Assembly (NCBI GenBank): GCA_043228905.1
Contig: JBHGNT010000013.1
Location: 6,882,001-6,946,000 of the forward strand
Direction: 5' to 3'
From: Azolla caroliniana
Taxonomy: Eukaryota; Polypodiophyta
Length of the DNA: 64,000 bases
Under the pieces are notes generated by a model. The model saw only the letters and a list, made by a program, of their open reading frames with translations, ran no database searches and had not been told where the DNA came from. The translations under genes were made by a program, and so were the position numbers. Below, in pieces: positions 41,648 through 51,061 of the stretch (positions are counted from its first letter, which is position 1; each line of letters opens with the position of its first letter).

Positions 41648-44600
41648 ATGACTAGACCAACGCACGACTTGGGTACAGACCGAGCTCGACGCCTCGCCGA
41701 ACGGCAAAGACGGCGTGAGACTTTCCAGCAAGCAGCGCAGGAAATTCGCTCGGATCGTTCGTTCTCCAACGAGATCCGGAGAGTCGCGGAGGAATCTCTC
41801 CGGTTACGGCATACTCGCGACCAGGACGACGGAAGCAGTCTAAGTAGTCTCCGGGAAACCGAACGACTCCTGGAGGCGCTGGCAAGCGGAGAAAACAAGG
41901 CAGAAGCCTTTTCAGCCTACGAATCGGATTCCGAAGGGGGATACAGCGTGCACACGAACTACCGGAGCAGCAACGATACCCCCGGCGGCCCGGAAGACGA
42001 CGGGTCGGATACCGTGCCGACTCCAGAACCGGAACCGCTCAATCAGGACTATCCGGAACCACAAACGGAAGCCGTCAACCCACTAACACCGGAAGTGGAA
42101 GAAGCAAAGCCACCAACACCAACGAAAGAGCCGGCAAAGGTACCGGAAGAAGAGCCGGAAAAAGAACCGGAGGAAGGACCGGCAAAAGAACCGGAAGTGG
42201 AACCGGAGAAAGAACCGGAAAAATATCAACAAACGCCACTAAACCGCGGCTTAATACTGGACGACGACATGCCGTTCCAATACTCAAAATACCGCGATGA
42301 TCCGGATGCGGAAGCGCATGTGGATGACTTCGAGCAGACATGGGAAGCAAATCACACGTCCCAGCGAATGACACCGGAGGAAGAAGAACGCTCGAAGATA
42401 GCGGAATTCGGAGTAACGTTAGAAGGACCAGCGACACGATGGCGGCGGTCGCAGGACCCGGCGACCATCACAACATTTGCAGAATTAAAAGCAAAATTCT
42501 TGCATTTTTTCCACAAGGAGGTCGACCAGACGACAATGGTGGGCCTGTTTTATACGATCCGGCAGGAGGCAGGGGAAAGCATTCCCCAATTCGTCATCCG
42601 TTTTCAACGGATGCATAGCCAGCTTGCCCGTGCACCCCCGGAGGAGGAATTACGGACGATATTTTTAAATGCACTCCGGGAACCGTTACGCACGGTATGT
42701 ACGGTGATCGATTTTCGAGGATGCACCATCGATCAGGTCATTGACCGGGTCAGAGAAATGGAAAAGACAAGCTCATGGCTTACGCTGGGAACACTGCAAC
42801 GGGCGTTACCCACCGAGGAAGATCTCCGGTTCCGGCAGGCAATTCAATGCACAATCTGCTTGAATGCCGGACACTCGGCAGTAGAGTGCACCATGCGCAC
42901 TCAGTGTGTGATTTGTCAATCCAAGAGTCATACAACGGACCGGTGCGAGTATAACCTGTTAAACCGACAAGCACCACCCGTCCGACGGATCGAGCCAAGA
43001 AGTAGCCACGACGAAGAGGAAGATCGTTGGCAAAAAATGAACCGGTACCGACCGGCACAGGATGTCCGGTACGGAGACAGGCAAGAGAATGATGGCCGGT
43101 ACGGGAATCGGCGTGATAACTACGACCGGTATGAGCGATCGGACCGTTATCGAGAGCCCAACAGGCGACACGAGCAATACGACAGAGACCATTCCCCTGG
43201 TTACCGAAGGCACCAGGAAGACTATGGCCGATTTTACGATCCACCACGACCGGACTACCGAAATAAAAATAAGAATAATAAGAAACGTAATTTCAAGAAA
43301 GGTGGTCACCCTAGGGACCCGGAAAATGGAACCCCAAGGAGCCAACCGGCACAGAACGCACCACTCGCTACGGGACCGACTCCGGCTACCAGCAATGCTG
43401 AATCCAGCAATACCCGTAAAGAGTACTGCTACTACTGCAGGCAGGAAGGCCACTACAGTAACCAGTGCCCGGTAAAGAGCTACGAGAAACGACCAGCAGT
43501 TAATATGGTGGTTCCGGAAGTGGCGGATTTACAGCAAGTAACCACACGGTCGAAAGGCATAGCCAAAGAGTGGGAAACACAAGAGGCCATACGAAAGCAG
43601 GCGACGGAATGGGTGAAGGAAGCCAATGAAAAGAACGTCGCGGACGCGGAACGGCAAAAGGCAAATACCATAGGGAGTGCCGGCGGTAGCCACCCAGAAA
43701 ACGAGACATGGCAAGCACTGCAAGAATGTCAGATCACGTTGCCGTTAGGAAGACTCTTGCAGCTCGTGCCGCGATTTACGGAAGGGCTAAAAACGGGCAT
43801 GACAGACGGCATAGCCCCACCAGCACCAGTCCTCTTCTCGAACCCGGAGGAGGGACCGACGGTAGTGGACACTAGCAGTCCGGTGATTACAGCTATTGTC
43901 AAAGGGCACGAACTTCCCGGCACAGTAATCGATGGAGGTTCCGGGGTGAACGTAATAAGCCTCCGTACGTGTGATGCCTTGGGTATACATGAATGGGAGC
44001 CATGCCCGTTCTGGCTACGGATGGCGGATACGAGCTCGGTACGGCCGACGGGCTTAATACGGAAATTGGAAGTCACCATAGGAGGTCACACATTTCACAT
44101 CTCGGCTGTAGTGCTGCGGCTACACGCGCAAGGCGCGTACCCTCTGTTGCTGGGCAGACCATGGTTGAAAACAGCACACATCAAGCAAAATTGGCGGAAA
44201 AATATGATTACCTTCCGGCGCGGAAAAGCCAAGGTCCGGGTACCGACACAACCACGGCCGAGCAACGGTAAGGAATGCACACCGCTGTATGCCGAATGTG
44301 TGAATATGCTTGAAGGATTGGCAGACGACGAAGAAGCCCAGTACTTGGAGGAACACCCGAAGATCGTACCACTCTTCGAGATTGACGTAGCTGAAGCCGT
44401 AGCCGCATACTTGCCGCAGCGGGACGACACCGAAGCCGAACCAGACAAAGATGCGATTCGGGAATTACGGCAAGCACAGGAAGCGTTGGAACGGGAAATG
44501 GCCGTTTCCCAACGGGTAAAAACATCCCAGCTTGACGAAGTGAACCTAGGAAGCAAGGACGAATCAAACCCGGTTCACATCGCCAAAGAAATGAAGCCGG

Positions 44601-47512
44601 AAGATAAAGCGGCGATGATCAAACTTCTCACGGAGTTTCGCGACGTATTCGCCTGGTCATACGAGGACATGCGAGGGCTGGACCCTCAATTATATCAGCA
44701 TCAGATCCACTTAGGCAAGGACGCGAAACCAGTGGCGCAACGACGTTACCGAATGAACCCCAACTACGCCGCCAAAGTGAAGGAGGAAATCGACAAACTC
44801 CTAAGAGTGGGCTTCATCCGGCCGGTAAAGAAAGCGACGTGGCTGAGCCCCATCGTCGTCGTCCCAAAGAAGAACGGTAAAATCCGTGTGTGTGTAGATT
44901 ACAGGAAACTAAATGCCGCCACAATTACGGATGCATTCCCTCTTCCGTTCACGGATGGAGTACTGGATGCCGTCGCCGGTCATGAAGTTTATAGCTTTCT
45001 AGACGGGTTCAGCGGGTACAATCAAATTCGGATGCACCCGGACGACCAGGAGAAGACAGCGTTCGTCACCGAATGGGGGGTGTTTGTGGCCGAAGTCATG
45101 ATGTTCGGCCTAAAAACGGCACCAGCAACTTTCCAGCGAATCATCATGGAGATCTTCGGCGAATACATTCCTGCCTTCATGCAAGTTTTCCTGGATGATT
45201 TTGCAGTCTATAGCCGGGGAAAAGACCATTTGCAGCACCTACGGTTATGCCTTGAAAAGTGTAGGTTATACCGGCTAAGCTTAAACCCAGCAAAATGCAT
45301 CTTTGGAGTTTCAAGTGGAATATTGCTGGGACACATTGTAAGTAAGGAGGGCATTGCGGTCGACCCGGACAAAGTAAACACCATACTAGGGGCACCGGCG
45401 CCGAAAACGGCCAAAGCACTAAGCCGATTCTTAGGACAGATCCGGTGGCACAGCCGGATGCTCCGTCACTTGGCTGACTTGGCTACACCATTACACACCG
45501 CGGTACATCGGACACCGTTCCAATGGACGGATACGGAGGATAAGGCATACAATGCCCTGAAGGTACTTTTATCGCAAGCACCCGTCGTGCAGCCTCCGGA
45601 TTGGAGCAAGGAATTTCACGTGTTCGTGGACGCATCCGACAGCGCTATTGGCAGTGCCTTAATGCAGCTTACGGAGCCCAAATGGTACCGGCCGGTATAT
45701 TACGCCAGCCGGAAGCTGTCCCAAGCGGAGAAGAACTATTCAACGACGGAACGGGAGGCCCTGGGCATGATCTACAGTGTAACAAAGTTTCGGCATTACC
45801 TATTGGGAAGGAAGTTCTCCTTTCATGTGGACCACTCGGCGCTCTTGTACTTAGTGTCCAAGGCGTCCCTGACCGGTAAGTTGGCCCGATGGACCTTGCT
45901 GTTGCAGGAGTTCGAATTCGAGATTTTCCACCGGCCCGGTATCCAGCATGCCGTAGCAGACTATCTAAGCCGATTAGAGTCCGGAGAACCAGGCGACGGA
46001 GTAGCGGATGAATTCCCGGACGCGGAGTTATTCCGTATCACCCCGGAAACGGCAGCGGACGACACGGTGGCATCAGAAGATAAATGGCTGACAAACATGC
46101 ACCAGTTCCTAAGCACGGGCCTGCCACCGGAAGAAATGAACCGGGATGAGAGGAAACGACTAGCGGTGCAGAGCCGCAATTTTTGTCTGTTACGGGACAC
46201 TCTCTACCACAAAGGAGCAGATGGAATATGGCGACGGGCAGTCCGAAGTGACGAGAAAGAAGTAATCTTACGGGAAGCACACTGTGGGGTTGCCGGAGGA
46301 CACTATGCCGGGGAAGCGACGGCGAGGAAAGTATGGCAGAGCGGCTTGTGGTGGCCCACGACGTTAAAAGACGCCGTCATGTATGCTAAGGAATGTGACC
46401 TATGCCAACGAATGGGCCAGCCTACGGAGCAAGCACGGATGCCACACCAACCGGTACTTCCACTAGAGCCATTCCAAAAGTGGGGGTTGGATTTTGTCGG
46501 ACCGTTCAAGCCACCGGCAATGAGAACGGGTAATCGTTATGTCATCGTGGCAACGGATTATTGCACGAAATGGGTGGAAGCTAAGGCCCTGAGAGACAAC
46601 ACCGCGTCATCCACAGCAAAATTCCTGTACGAGAACATTTGGTGCCGATATGGATGTCCGATTGAATTGATCAGCGACCAAGGAGGGCATTTCCTCGGCC
46701 AGGTAGTGGAAAGCTTAACAACGTTCTATGCCGTGGTCCATAAACGAAGCACACCGTACTACCCACAGGCGAACGGGTTAGCAGAGTCCACCAACAAAAC
46801 GCTGCAGAACATTCTCCGCAAAATTGTCAATGAAAACCGGACGGACTGGGACACAAAGCTCCATAGTGCGCTATGGGCGTACAGAACGGCATACAAAACG
46901 AGTATCCGGACAACGCCGTTCCGGTTAGCATTCGGCTTAGAAGCGGTCATGGCGGTCGAGTTTCAGGTACCAAGCTTACGGATCCAACTACGGGAACGGC
47001 TGAATGAAAAGAAGTCGGAGGAAATACGGCTAGCAGCACTATGCGAACTGGAGGAGCAACGGCTGGCCAGCATCCTCCACATGGAACTGGAGCAACGACG
47101 ACGGAAAGCATTCGTTGACCGTCACCGGAAAGGTAACGAAAAGATGTTCGAAATCGGGAAGCTGGTTCTAGTATTCCAAACGAGGATGGGCAAAATGCCG
47201 GGTAAACTCCGGTTCAGATGGACAGGTCTGTATTGGCTGACAAGGGAATACAACGGGTCCTATCAGATAGGGACACTTGCCGGGGAAGTACTAGGCAAGT
47301 GGGTGAATGGATTTCGACTAAAGCCCTATAAAGGACCGATGCCAAAGAACCCGTTTATGCAGCTCACCGGCACTACACCAGGAACCTGTCCGGGATCGGT
47401 ACGTGTCGATCCGGAAGAAAAAGACGACGGGGAACCCGTAGTAGAGACGAAGGAAGACACGGCAACCCGTAAGGAAAACGGTCAGGGTCCGAAGGGACCT
47501 ACGGATGTGTAA
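41648..47512 (+). CDS. Gypsy H gag-pol polyprotein, intact
   Basis: 1954 residues. Residues 1-200 are acidic and Glu/Pro-rich (many KEPE and EPEK words). The gag core is about 225-375. Two adjacent zinc knuckles at about 401-440 (CTICLNAGHSAVEC, CVICQSKSHTTDRC) are followed by an Arg/Tyr/Asp-rich linker and a third knuckle near 593 (CYYCRQEGHYSNQC). Protease near 760 has VIDGGSGVNVIS, not the usual DSGA. RT has VDYRKLNAATITDAF near 1083 and FLDDFAVYS near 1180. RNase H starts near 1324 (HVFVDASDSAIG). The integrase zinc region is near 1543, and its core from 1617 has TDYCTKW, ISDQGGHF and QANGLAESTN. Every enzyme motif is present in one frame, so gag and pol are made as one protein. Confidence 0.95.
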   Translation: MTRPTHDLGTDRARRLAERQRRRETFQQAAQEIRSDRSFSNEIRRVAEESLRLRHTRDQDDGSSLSSLRETERLLEALASGENKAEAFSAYESDSEGGYSVHTNYRSSNDTPGGPEDDGSDTVPTPEPEPLNQDYPEPQTEAVNPLTPEVEEAKPPTPTKEPAKVPEEEPEKEPEEGPAKEPEVEPEKEPEKYQQTPLNRGLILDDDMPFQYSKYRDDPDAEAHVDDFEQTWEANHTSQRMTPEEEERSKIAEFGVTLEGPATRWRRSQDPATITTFAELKAKFLHFFHKEVDQTTMVGLFYTIRQEAGESIPQFVIRFQRMHSQLARAPPEEELRTIFLNALREPLRTVCTVIDFRGCTIDQVIDRVREMEKTSSWLTLGTLQRALPTEEDLRFRQAIQCTICLNAGHSAVECTMRTQCVICQSKSHTTDRCEYNLLNRQAPPVRRIEPRSSHDEEEDRWQKMNRYRPAQDVRYGDRQENDGRYGNRRDNYDRYERSDRYREPNRRHEQYDRDHSPGYRRHQEDYGRFYDPPRPDYRNKNKNNKKRNFKKGGHPRDPENGTPRSQPAQNAPLATGPTPATSNAESSNTRKEYCYYCRQEGHYSNQCPVKSYEKRPAVNMVVPEVADLQQVTTRSKGIAKEWETQEAIRKQATEWVKEANEKNVADAERQKANTIGSAGGSHPENETWQALQECQITLPLGRLLQLVPRFTEGLKTGMTDGIAPPAPVLFSNPEEGPTVVDTSSPVITAIVKGHELPGTVIDGGSGVNVISLRTCDALGIHEWEPCPFWLRMADTSSVRPTGLIRKLEVTIGGHTFHISAVVLRLHAQGAYPLLLGRPWLKTAHIKQNWRKNMITFRRGKAKVRVPTQPRPSNGKECTPLYAECVNMLEGLADDEEAQYLEEHPKIVPLFEIDVAEAVAAYLPQRDDTEAEPDKDAIRELRQAQEALEREMAVSQRVKTSQLDEVNLGSKDESNPVHIAKEMKPEDKAAMIKLLTEFRDVFAWSYEDMRGLDPQLYQHQIHLGKDAKPVAQRRYRMNPNYAAKVKEEIDKLLRVGFIRPVKKATWLSPIVVVPKKNGKIRVCVDYRKLNAATITDAFPLPFTDGVLDAVAGHEVYSFLDGFSGYNQIRMHPDDQEKTAFVTEWGVFVAEVMMFGLKTAPATFQRIIMEIFGEYIPAFMQVFLDDFAVYSRGKDHLQHLRLCLEKCRLYRLSLNPAKCIFGVSSGILLGHIVSKEGIAVDPDKVNTILGAPAPKTAKALSRFLGQIRWHSRMLRHLADLATPLHTAVHRTPFQWTDTEDKAYNALKVLLSQAPVVQPPDWSKEFHVFVDASDSAIGSALMQLTEPKWYRPVYYASRKLSQAEKNYSTTEREALGMIYSVTKFRHYLLGRKFSFHVDHSALLYLVSKASLTGKLARWTLLLQEFEFEIFHRPGIQHAVADYLSRLESGEPGDGVADEFPDAELFRITPETAADDTVASEDKWLTNMHQFLSTGLPPEEMNRDERKRLAVQSRNFCLLRDTLYHKGADGIWRRAVRSDEKEVILREAHCGVAGGHYAGEATARKVWQSGLWWPTTLKDAVMYAKECDLCQRMGQPTEQARMPHQPVLPLEPFQKWGLDFVGPFKPPAMRTGNRYVIVATDYCTKWVEAKALRDNTASSTAKFLYENIWCRYGCPIELISDQGGHFLGQVVESLTTFYAVVHKRSTPYYPQANGLAESTNKTLQNILRKIVNENRTDWDTKLHSALWAYRTAYKTSIRTTPFRLAFGLEAVMAVEFQVPSLRIQLRERLNEKKSEEIRLAALCELEEQRLASILHMELEQRRRKAFVDRHRKGNEKMFEIGKLVLVFQTRMGKMPGKLRFRWTGLYWLTREYNGSYQIGTLAGEVLGKWVNGFRLKPYKGPMPKNPFMQLTGTTPGTCPGSVRVDPEEKDDGEPVVETKEDTATRKENGQGPKGPTDV

Positions 47513-47525
47513 GGTCACACACCGT

Positions 47526-47533
47526 CATTAAAA

Positions 47534-47581
<48 letters not shown>

Positions 47582-47590
47582 ATTAAAAAT
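47526..47590 (+). repeat. Poly(A)42 flanked by 10-bp direct repeats
   Basis: CATTAAAAAT at 47526-47535, then TTT, then 42 A (47539-47580), then CATTAAAAAT again at 47581-47590. It lies between the gag-pol stop and the extra ORF of element H. The arrangement looks like a tiny poly(A) insertion with a target-site duplication. Confidence 0.9.
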
Positions 47591-47606
47591 CGAGGTATGA
47601 ACGGGT

Positions 47607-48662
47607 GTGAAAGCAAGGCGCGAAAAGGTACGTAGTGGGCATTTAAGAGACGCCACGCTACTTAATACTAAATTGGTACACGACGTGTGCATGCTCGAAA
47701 AAGGCGCCAAAACGCACAAAGAAGAAGCAGAACGCATGGAGACCTTTTCATTTCGCGAACCAAGAAGCACAGAAGCACCAAGACAGTGGAAGCTGAGCAA
47801 ACGCGAACCTGCACGCAGAGAACCCCCGCGCTCAGAACGCTCTCTCTCTCGCTCTCACTCTCATCACCACTCTACCTCGCCATCTTCCCTCGACCTTGAA
47901 GCAGACATGGAACCACAAACGCTGTCGGAAGCGGCCAGGAAATGGTTCAGGCAAAACGGACTGGAGGGGTTCTTGGCCATCATGGAGGCACCGCCGCACA
48001 GAGAAGCCGACCGGGTCATCAAGGAGCTCGCCACAGAGGTCATCACCGAGGAGGCGATCCGCGCGCTAACAGGCCTTCCGGAGGGAGGAATCTTTCAGAT
48101 CGATAACCCAACCTCGGAGCAACTCATCCGATATTTTGGTGAGTACTCTGTTGCCGGCAAAGGCTATCGGACGCAGGGCGGCGAAGATCCGCTATTCAGG
48201 GAGATAGCTCGAGTGCTCCATGAGTACGGTCACGTGTACCCCCGACCCCCTGTCATGCCAAAAAATCGGGCAGGGATGATCATAGCCACCTATGAAGGGA
48301 TCAAGGTGGACTGGCCGGTGTTGATTGCAGACGGGTTGTGCATGGCAATCGACATGATACGAGGGAAGGACGGCAAGGAGGGCCGGAGGCTGTGGCACGC
48401 CATAGCTCAATGGATAACATTGCTCGTGCCGCCGGTCGAGACCGCCCAGCCAAAGAAGCGGCCAAGAATATCGGAAGGAAGCACCTCGAAGCCGGCGTCC
48501 AAACGACAGCAGCTGCTGGCGTCGAAGGCGACGAAAGGGAAGAAACGGGTCCCAGAACCGGAGGAGGTGTCACCGGTCCGACCCGTCAAGATAACCTTAC
48601 GGAGACCGGGACAGAAGGAACCGGAACCCTTGACGGCACAGAAACATGCCGTGACACAGTAA
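47607..48662 (+). CDS. Gypsy H extra ORF, N-terminal part
   Basis: 351 residues ending in TAA at 48660. The first about 100 residues are basic with an Arg/Ser stretch (RSERSLSRSHSHHHS); the Met at 47908 (MEPQTLSEAARKWF) could be an alternative start. A folded-looking domain follows: EAARKWFRQNGLEGFLAIM, APPHREADRVI, EEAIRALTGLPEGG, then REIARVLHEYGHVYP and DWPVLIADGLCMAIDMI. It has a counterpart in element B. I do not recognise the family. A plant-mobile-domain-like or gag-like fold is possible but unproven. After the TAA the same frame stays open for 89 codons. Confidence 0.75.
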   Translation: MKARREKVRSGHLRDATLLNTKLVHDVCMLEKGAKTHKEEAERMETFSFREPRSTEAPRQWKLSKREPARREPPRSERSLSRSHSHHHSTSPSSLDLEADMEPQTLSEAARKWFRQNGLEGFLAIMEAPPHREADRVIKELATEVITEEAIRALTGLPEGGIFQIDNPTSEQLIRYFGEYSVAGKGYRTQGGEDPLFREIARVLHEYGHVYPRPPVMPKNRAGMIIATYEGIKVDWPVLIADGLCMAIDMIRGKDGKEGRRLWHAIAQWITLLVPPVETAQPKKRPRISEGSTSKPASKRQQLLASKATKGKKRVPEPEEVSPVRPVKITLRRPGQKEPEPLTAQKHAVTQ

Positions 48663-48944
48663 GAGGAAACGGAGGAGCCAGAAGAGCACCTCCAACGACG
48701 GTCAAGAAGTAGGACCGCCGAGATAGGAGGGGAGCGGTCGTACCCGCGAGAGGCAGAAACGCCCCCAACTCAACCTGAGCAAACCACAAGGGAAGAACCG
48801 GAACCGGTGCGTAGGGAACCGGTCTTGGCAACTTCTATAGAAGAAGTCATGCCAACGGCTCCGGAGACGGCGGGCACCGGAACACAACAGCCGGCGAGCA
48901 CAGCCAGAGCACATGGCGGCCAAGGAGTATAACCAGAATGGCAT

Positions 48945-50585
48945 ATGCAGGCACTCAGGCCAGACAATTCCACAGTGAAGGAGCCGACCCGACCAGTACA
49001 GCAACAAGGCAGCGGTAGCATGTGGCTACGGTGGGTAGGCGAGCAAATCGCCGGAGTGGTTGAGTATATAGAGTTGGAAGAGAGAGCGCACCAGGAACGG
49101 TTGCTCGTCACAACCGTAGATCTAGAGACGGCCCGGTGCAGAATCCGGAACCTTGAACAAGACTTGGACAGGGTCACAAGGGAAACACAAGTCCAAGCAC
49201 CGGTGACTCCGGGCAATGTACAGAATAAAGTGTCAGATCAACCTGTACATAGCAATCAGACCCCGGCAACGGAAACCGTTCCGGAGAGAAATGCGGCACA
49301 AGCCCAAGAGCTTGCGGATTTAAAGGATGAGCTTGCTGCCCAAGAAGCGCTGAGGAGCCGCGAAAGAGAATTGAAGACGGCAGCGGAGGCAGAACTCCAA
49401 AAGACTGCTGAGAATCTACGCCGGGCCGAGGAGGGCTTACGGAAAGGCCACCAAGCGTACGACCGGCTCAAGGAGGAGAAGGAGAAAATGCTGCAAGAGA
49501 AGGAGAGGCTCCGGAGGAACGCCGAAACAGAAGTAGAGCGCCTGAAAGAGGAACTCCGGCAGGTAAAGGACCGGGAGGACCGGAACCATCGCCAGATTAA
49601 CGGCAAGCTCAAACTAAAAACAGAGGAATTTGAGAACTTGCACCGGGAGTATAAACGGTTGCAAACGGAGCACAAGGAACGGATGGATGAGCTCCGGCAA
49701 GCAGTTGATCGGACCGCAACCGCATTCGCCAAGGAACAAGCGGAAAACAGAAGACGGTTGGAAGAGGCGGAGAAGGTTCGGACAGAGCTCCTCAGGCAAC
49801 AGCAGGCGGAAAAAGAAAGAGCGGCGGAGGTACTGCAGAGGCTGCAAACGACATATCAAGGGCAGCTGACGCGCTACAGGGAGCAGGCGGAGGATACGGC
49901 AAATCTCATTAAGCAGTTGAAGGAGGAGCGACAAGTGGTGGAAAGCAGAGCACAAATGGGAGCAAGTCGCATCCAGGATATAATGCGGGCCTGGTTGAAC
50001 CAGACCAAGAGCTTGATTGATAACGGGTCCGTCAAATGGTGGACCAAGTGGGCCACGAACGCGGCGGAACTCCAATTGCTCCGGGCTGACGTAGAGAACC
50101 GGCGGAAGGAGGGAGATGATTGCTATATGCTGACTTCCGAAGACTTCACCGGCATAAGAGATGAGCTTGCCGAAGACTTTCAAGCCTTGGCAGAGGACCA
50201 ACTAGAGCAAGTCCGGCAACTTGTAGCTCAGCTGGACGACGACAGGCTGGAGGCGCAGATCCAGTTTGAAAGCTACGAGAGGTCCCGGATCCGAGGAGAG
50301 AAAGAACGAGAACCAGTTACGGTCAACCTCAGTGATGAGGAACCGTTACTGGAAGGAGACCGGACCGGAAGCAGTCAAACGGAGATGCCGGAGCCAGAGA
50401 GACAAACGGAGCAGTCGGAGTCAGCGAAACAAATGGAGCAGCAGCAGCAAGCAGAGCAGCCGGGGCAGCCTCAGGCCCAACCTCAACCACAGCAGCAGCA
50501 GGAAGCACAGCCGCAACAACCACAACCGAAAGAACAAGCGGAAATTCTTGAACCAAGTATTTTGGACAATTTGGGTGAACAATGA
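48945..50585 (+). CDS. Gypsy H extra ORF, coiled-coil part
   Basis: 546 residues, same frame as 47607-48662; a second TAA at about 48928 precedes it. Residues about 100-350 are a long Glu/Lys/Arg/Leu heptad-rich coiled coil (ELADLKDELAAQEALRSRER onward). Then a conserved block shared with B (AELQLLRADVENRRKEGDD, IRDELAEDFQALAEDQLEQV). The tail is acidic then Gln/Pro-rich. No enzyme motif. A structural or RNA/protein-assembly role is a guess. It ends 52 bases before the 3' LTR. Confidence 0.75.
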   Translation: MQALRPDNSTVKEPTRPVQQQGSGSMWLRWVGEQIAGVVEYIELEERAHQERLLVTTVDLETARCRIRNLEQDLDRVTRETQVQAPVTPGNVQNKVSDQPVHSNQTPATETVPERNAAQAQELADLKDELAAQEALRSRERELKTAAEAELQKTAENLRRAEEGLRKGHQAYDRLKEEKEKMLQEKERLRRNAETEVERLKEELRQVKDREDRNHRQINGKLKLKTEEFENLHREYKRLQTEHKERMDELRQAVDRTATAFAKEQAENRRRLEEAEKVRTELLRQQQAEKERAAEVLQRLQTTYQGQLTRYREQAEDTANLIKQLKEERQVVESRAQMGASRIQDIMRAWLNQTKSLIDNGSVKWWTKWATNAAELQLLRADVENRRKEGDDCYMLTSEDFTGIRDELAEDFQALAEDQLEQVRQLVAQLDDDRLEAQIQFESYERSRIRGEKEREPVTVNLSDEEPLLEGDRTGSSQTEMPEPERQTEQSESAKQMEQQQQAEQPGQPQAQPQPQQQQEAQPQQPQPKEQAEILEPSILDNLGEQ

Positions 50586-50620
50586 AGGGGCCGAGAAGGG
50601 TTCGACGTACAAGGTACTGT

Positions 50621-50637
50621 CCCACGGGCGTGCCATG
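50621..50637 (+). other. Conserved 17-nt sequence at the 3' LTR border
   Basis: CCCACGGGCGTGCCATG directly precedes the 3' LTR of H and, on the minus strand (13576-13560), that of B. It is not purine-rich; a purine-rich stretch (GAAGGGGCCGAGAAGGG) lies about 30 bases further upstream in H. Confidence 0.8.
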
Positions 50638-51056
50638 TGTTACCGGCCGGCAAGGAGTCCAAAATACGGAGTGAAGGAATTAATTAGATATGGTTGTAAA
50701 TGAGCATAGTGTGGACGGACGGACTGGAAACGGTATGCCGTTCCAGATCCGGACGGATCCCGAATAGGTGCGAGAGGCACCGTTTTGTACTACGGGCCGG
50801 AAACCTATTTAAAGGCCCGGACCCTATTGTAAGGATAGCGGATAATTAATACAGTTTATGATGTTTACACTTTTGTCTTGATTTCCGTTCTGCAATCACT
50901 GTTATATCTTACGCGTGTAATTAACCAAGCAATCTAATCGCATAACCTACGTAAGTTGGTGTAATCGTTGAATCTTAATCCTATGCCGTAATCACCCTTT
51001 GGTGAAGTGTCTCCGTGACACCTTGTGTTAGGCCTTGTCCGGCTAAGAGAATAACA
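50638..51056 (+). repeat. 3' LTR of Gypsy H
   Basis: 419 bp, two differences from the 5' LTR (CCGG for CTGG in the middle, AGAGAATAACA for AGATAATAACA at the end). Confidence 0.95.
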
Positions 51057-51061
51057 GTGTC

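Larger units (their letters stand above)
41178..51056 (+). mobile_element. Gypsy element H (extra-ORF clade), nearly intact
   Basis: 9.88 kb with target duplication GTGTC (41173-41177 and 51057-51061). LTRs of 419 bp differ at two positions. A single open gag-pol of 1954 residues is followed by a 42-nt poly(A) and a long extra ORF broken only by two TAA codons. It shares primer-binding site, domain order and 3' boundary motif with element B. No chromodomain. Probably able to move recently. Confidence 0.95.
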
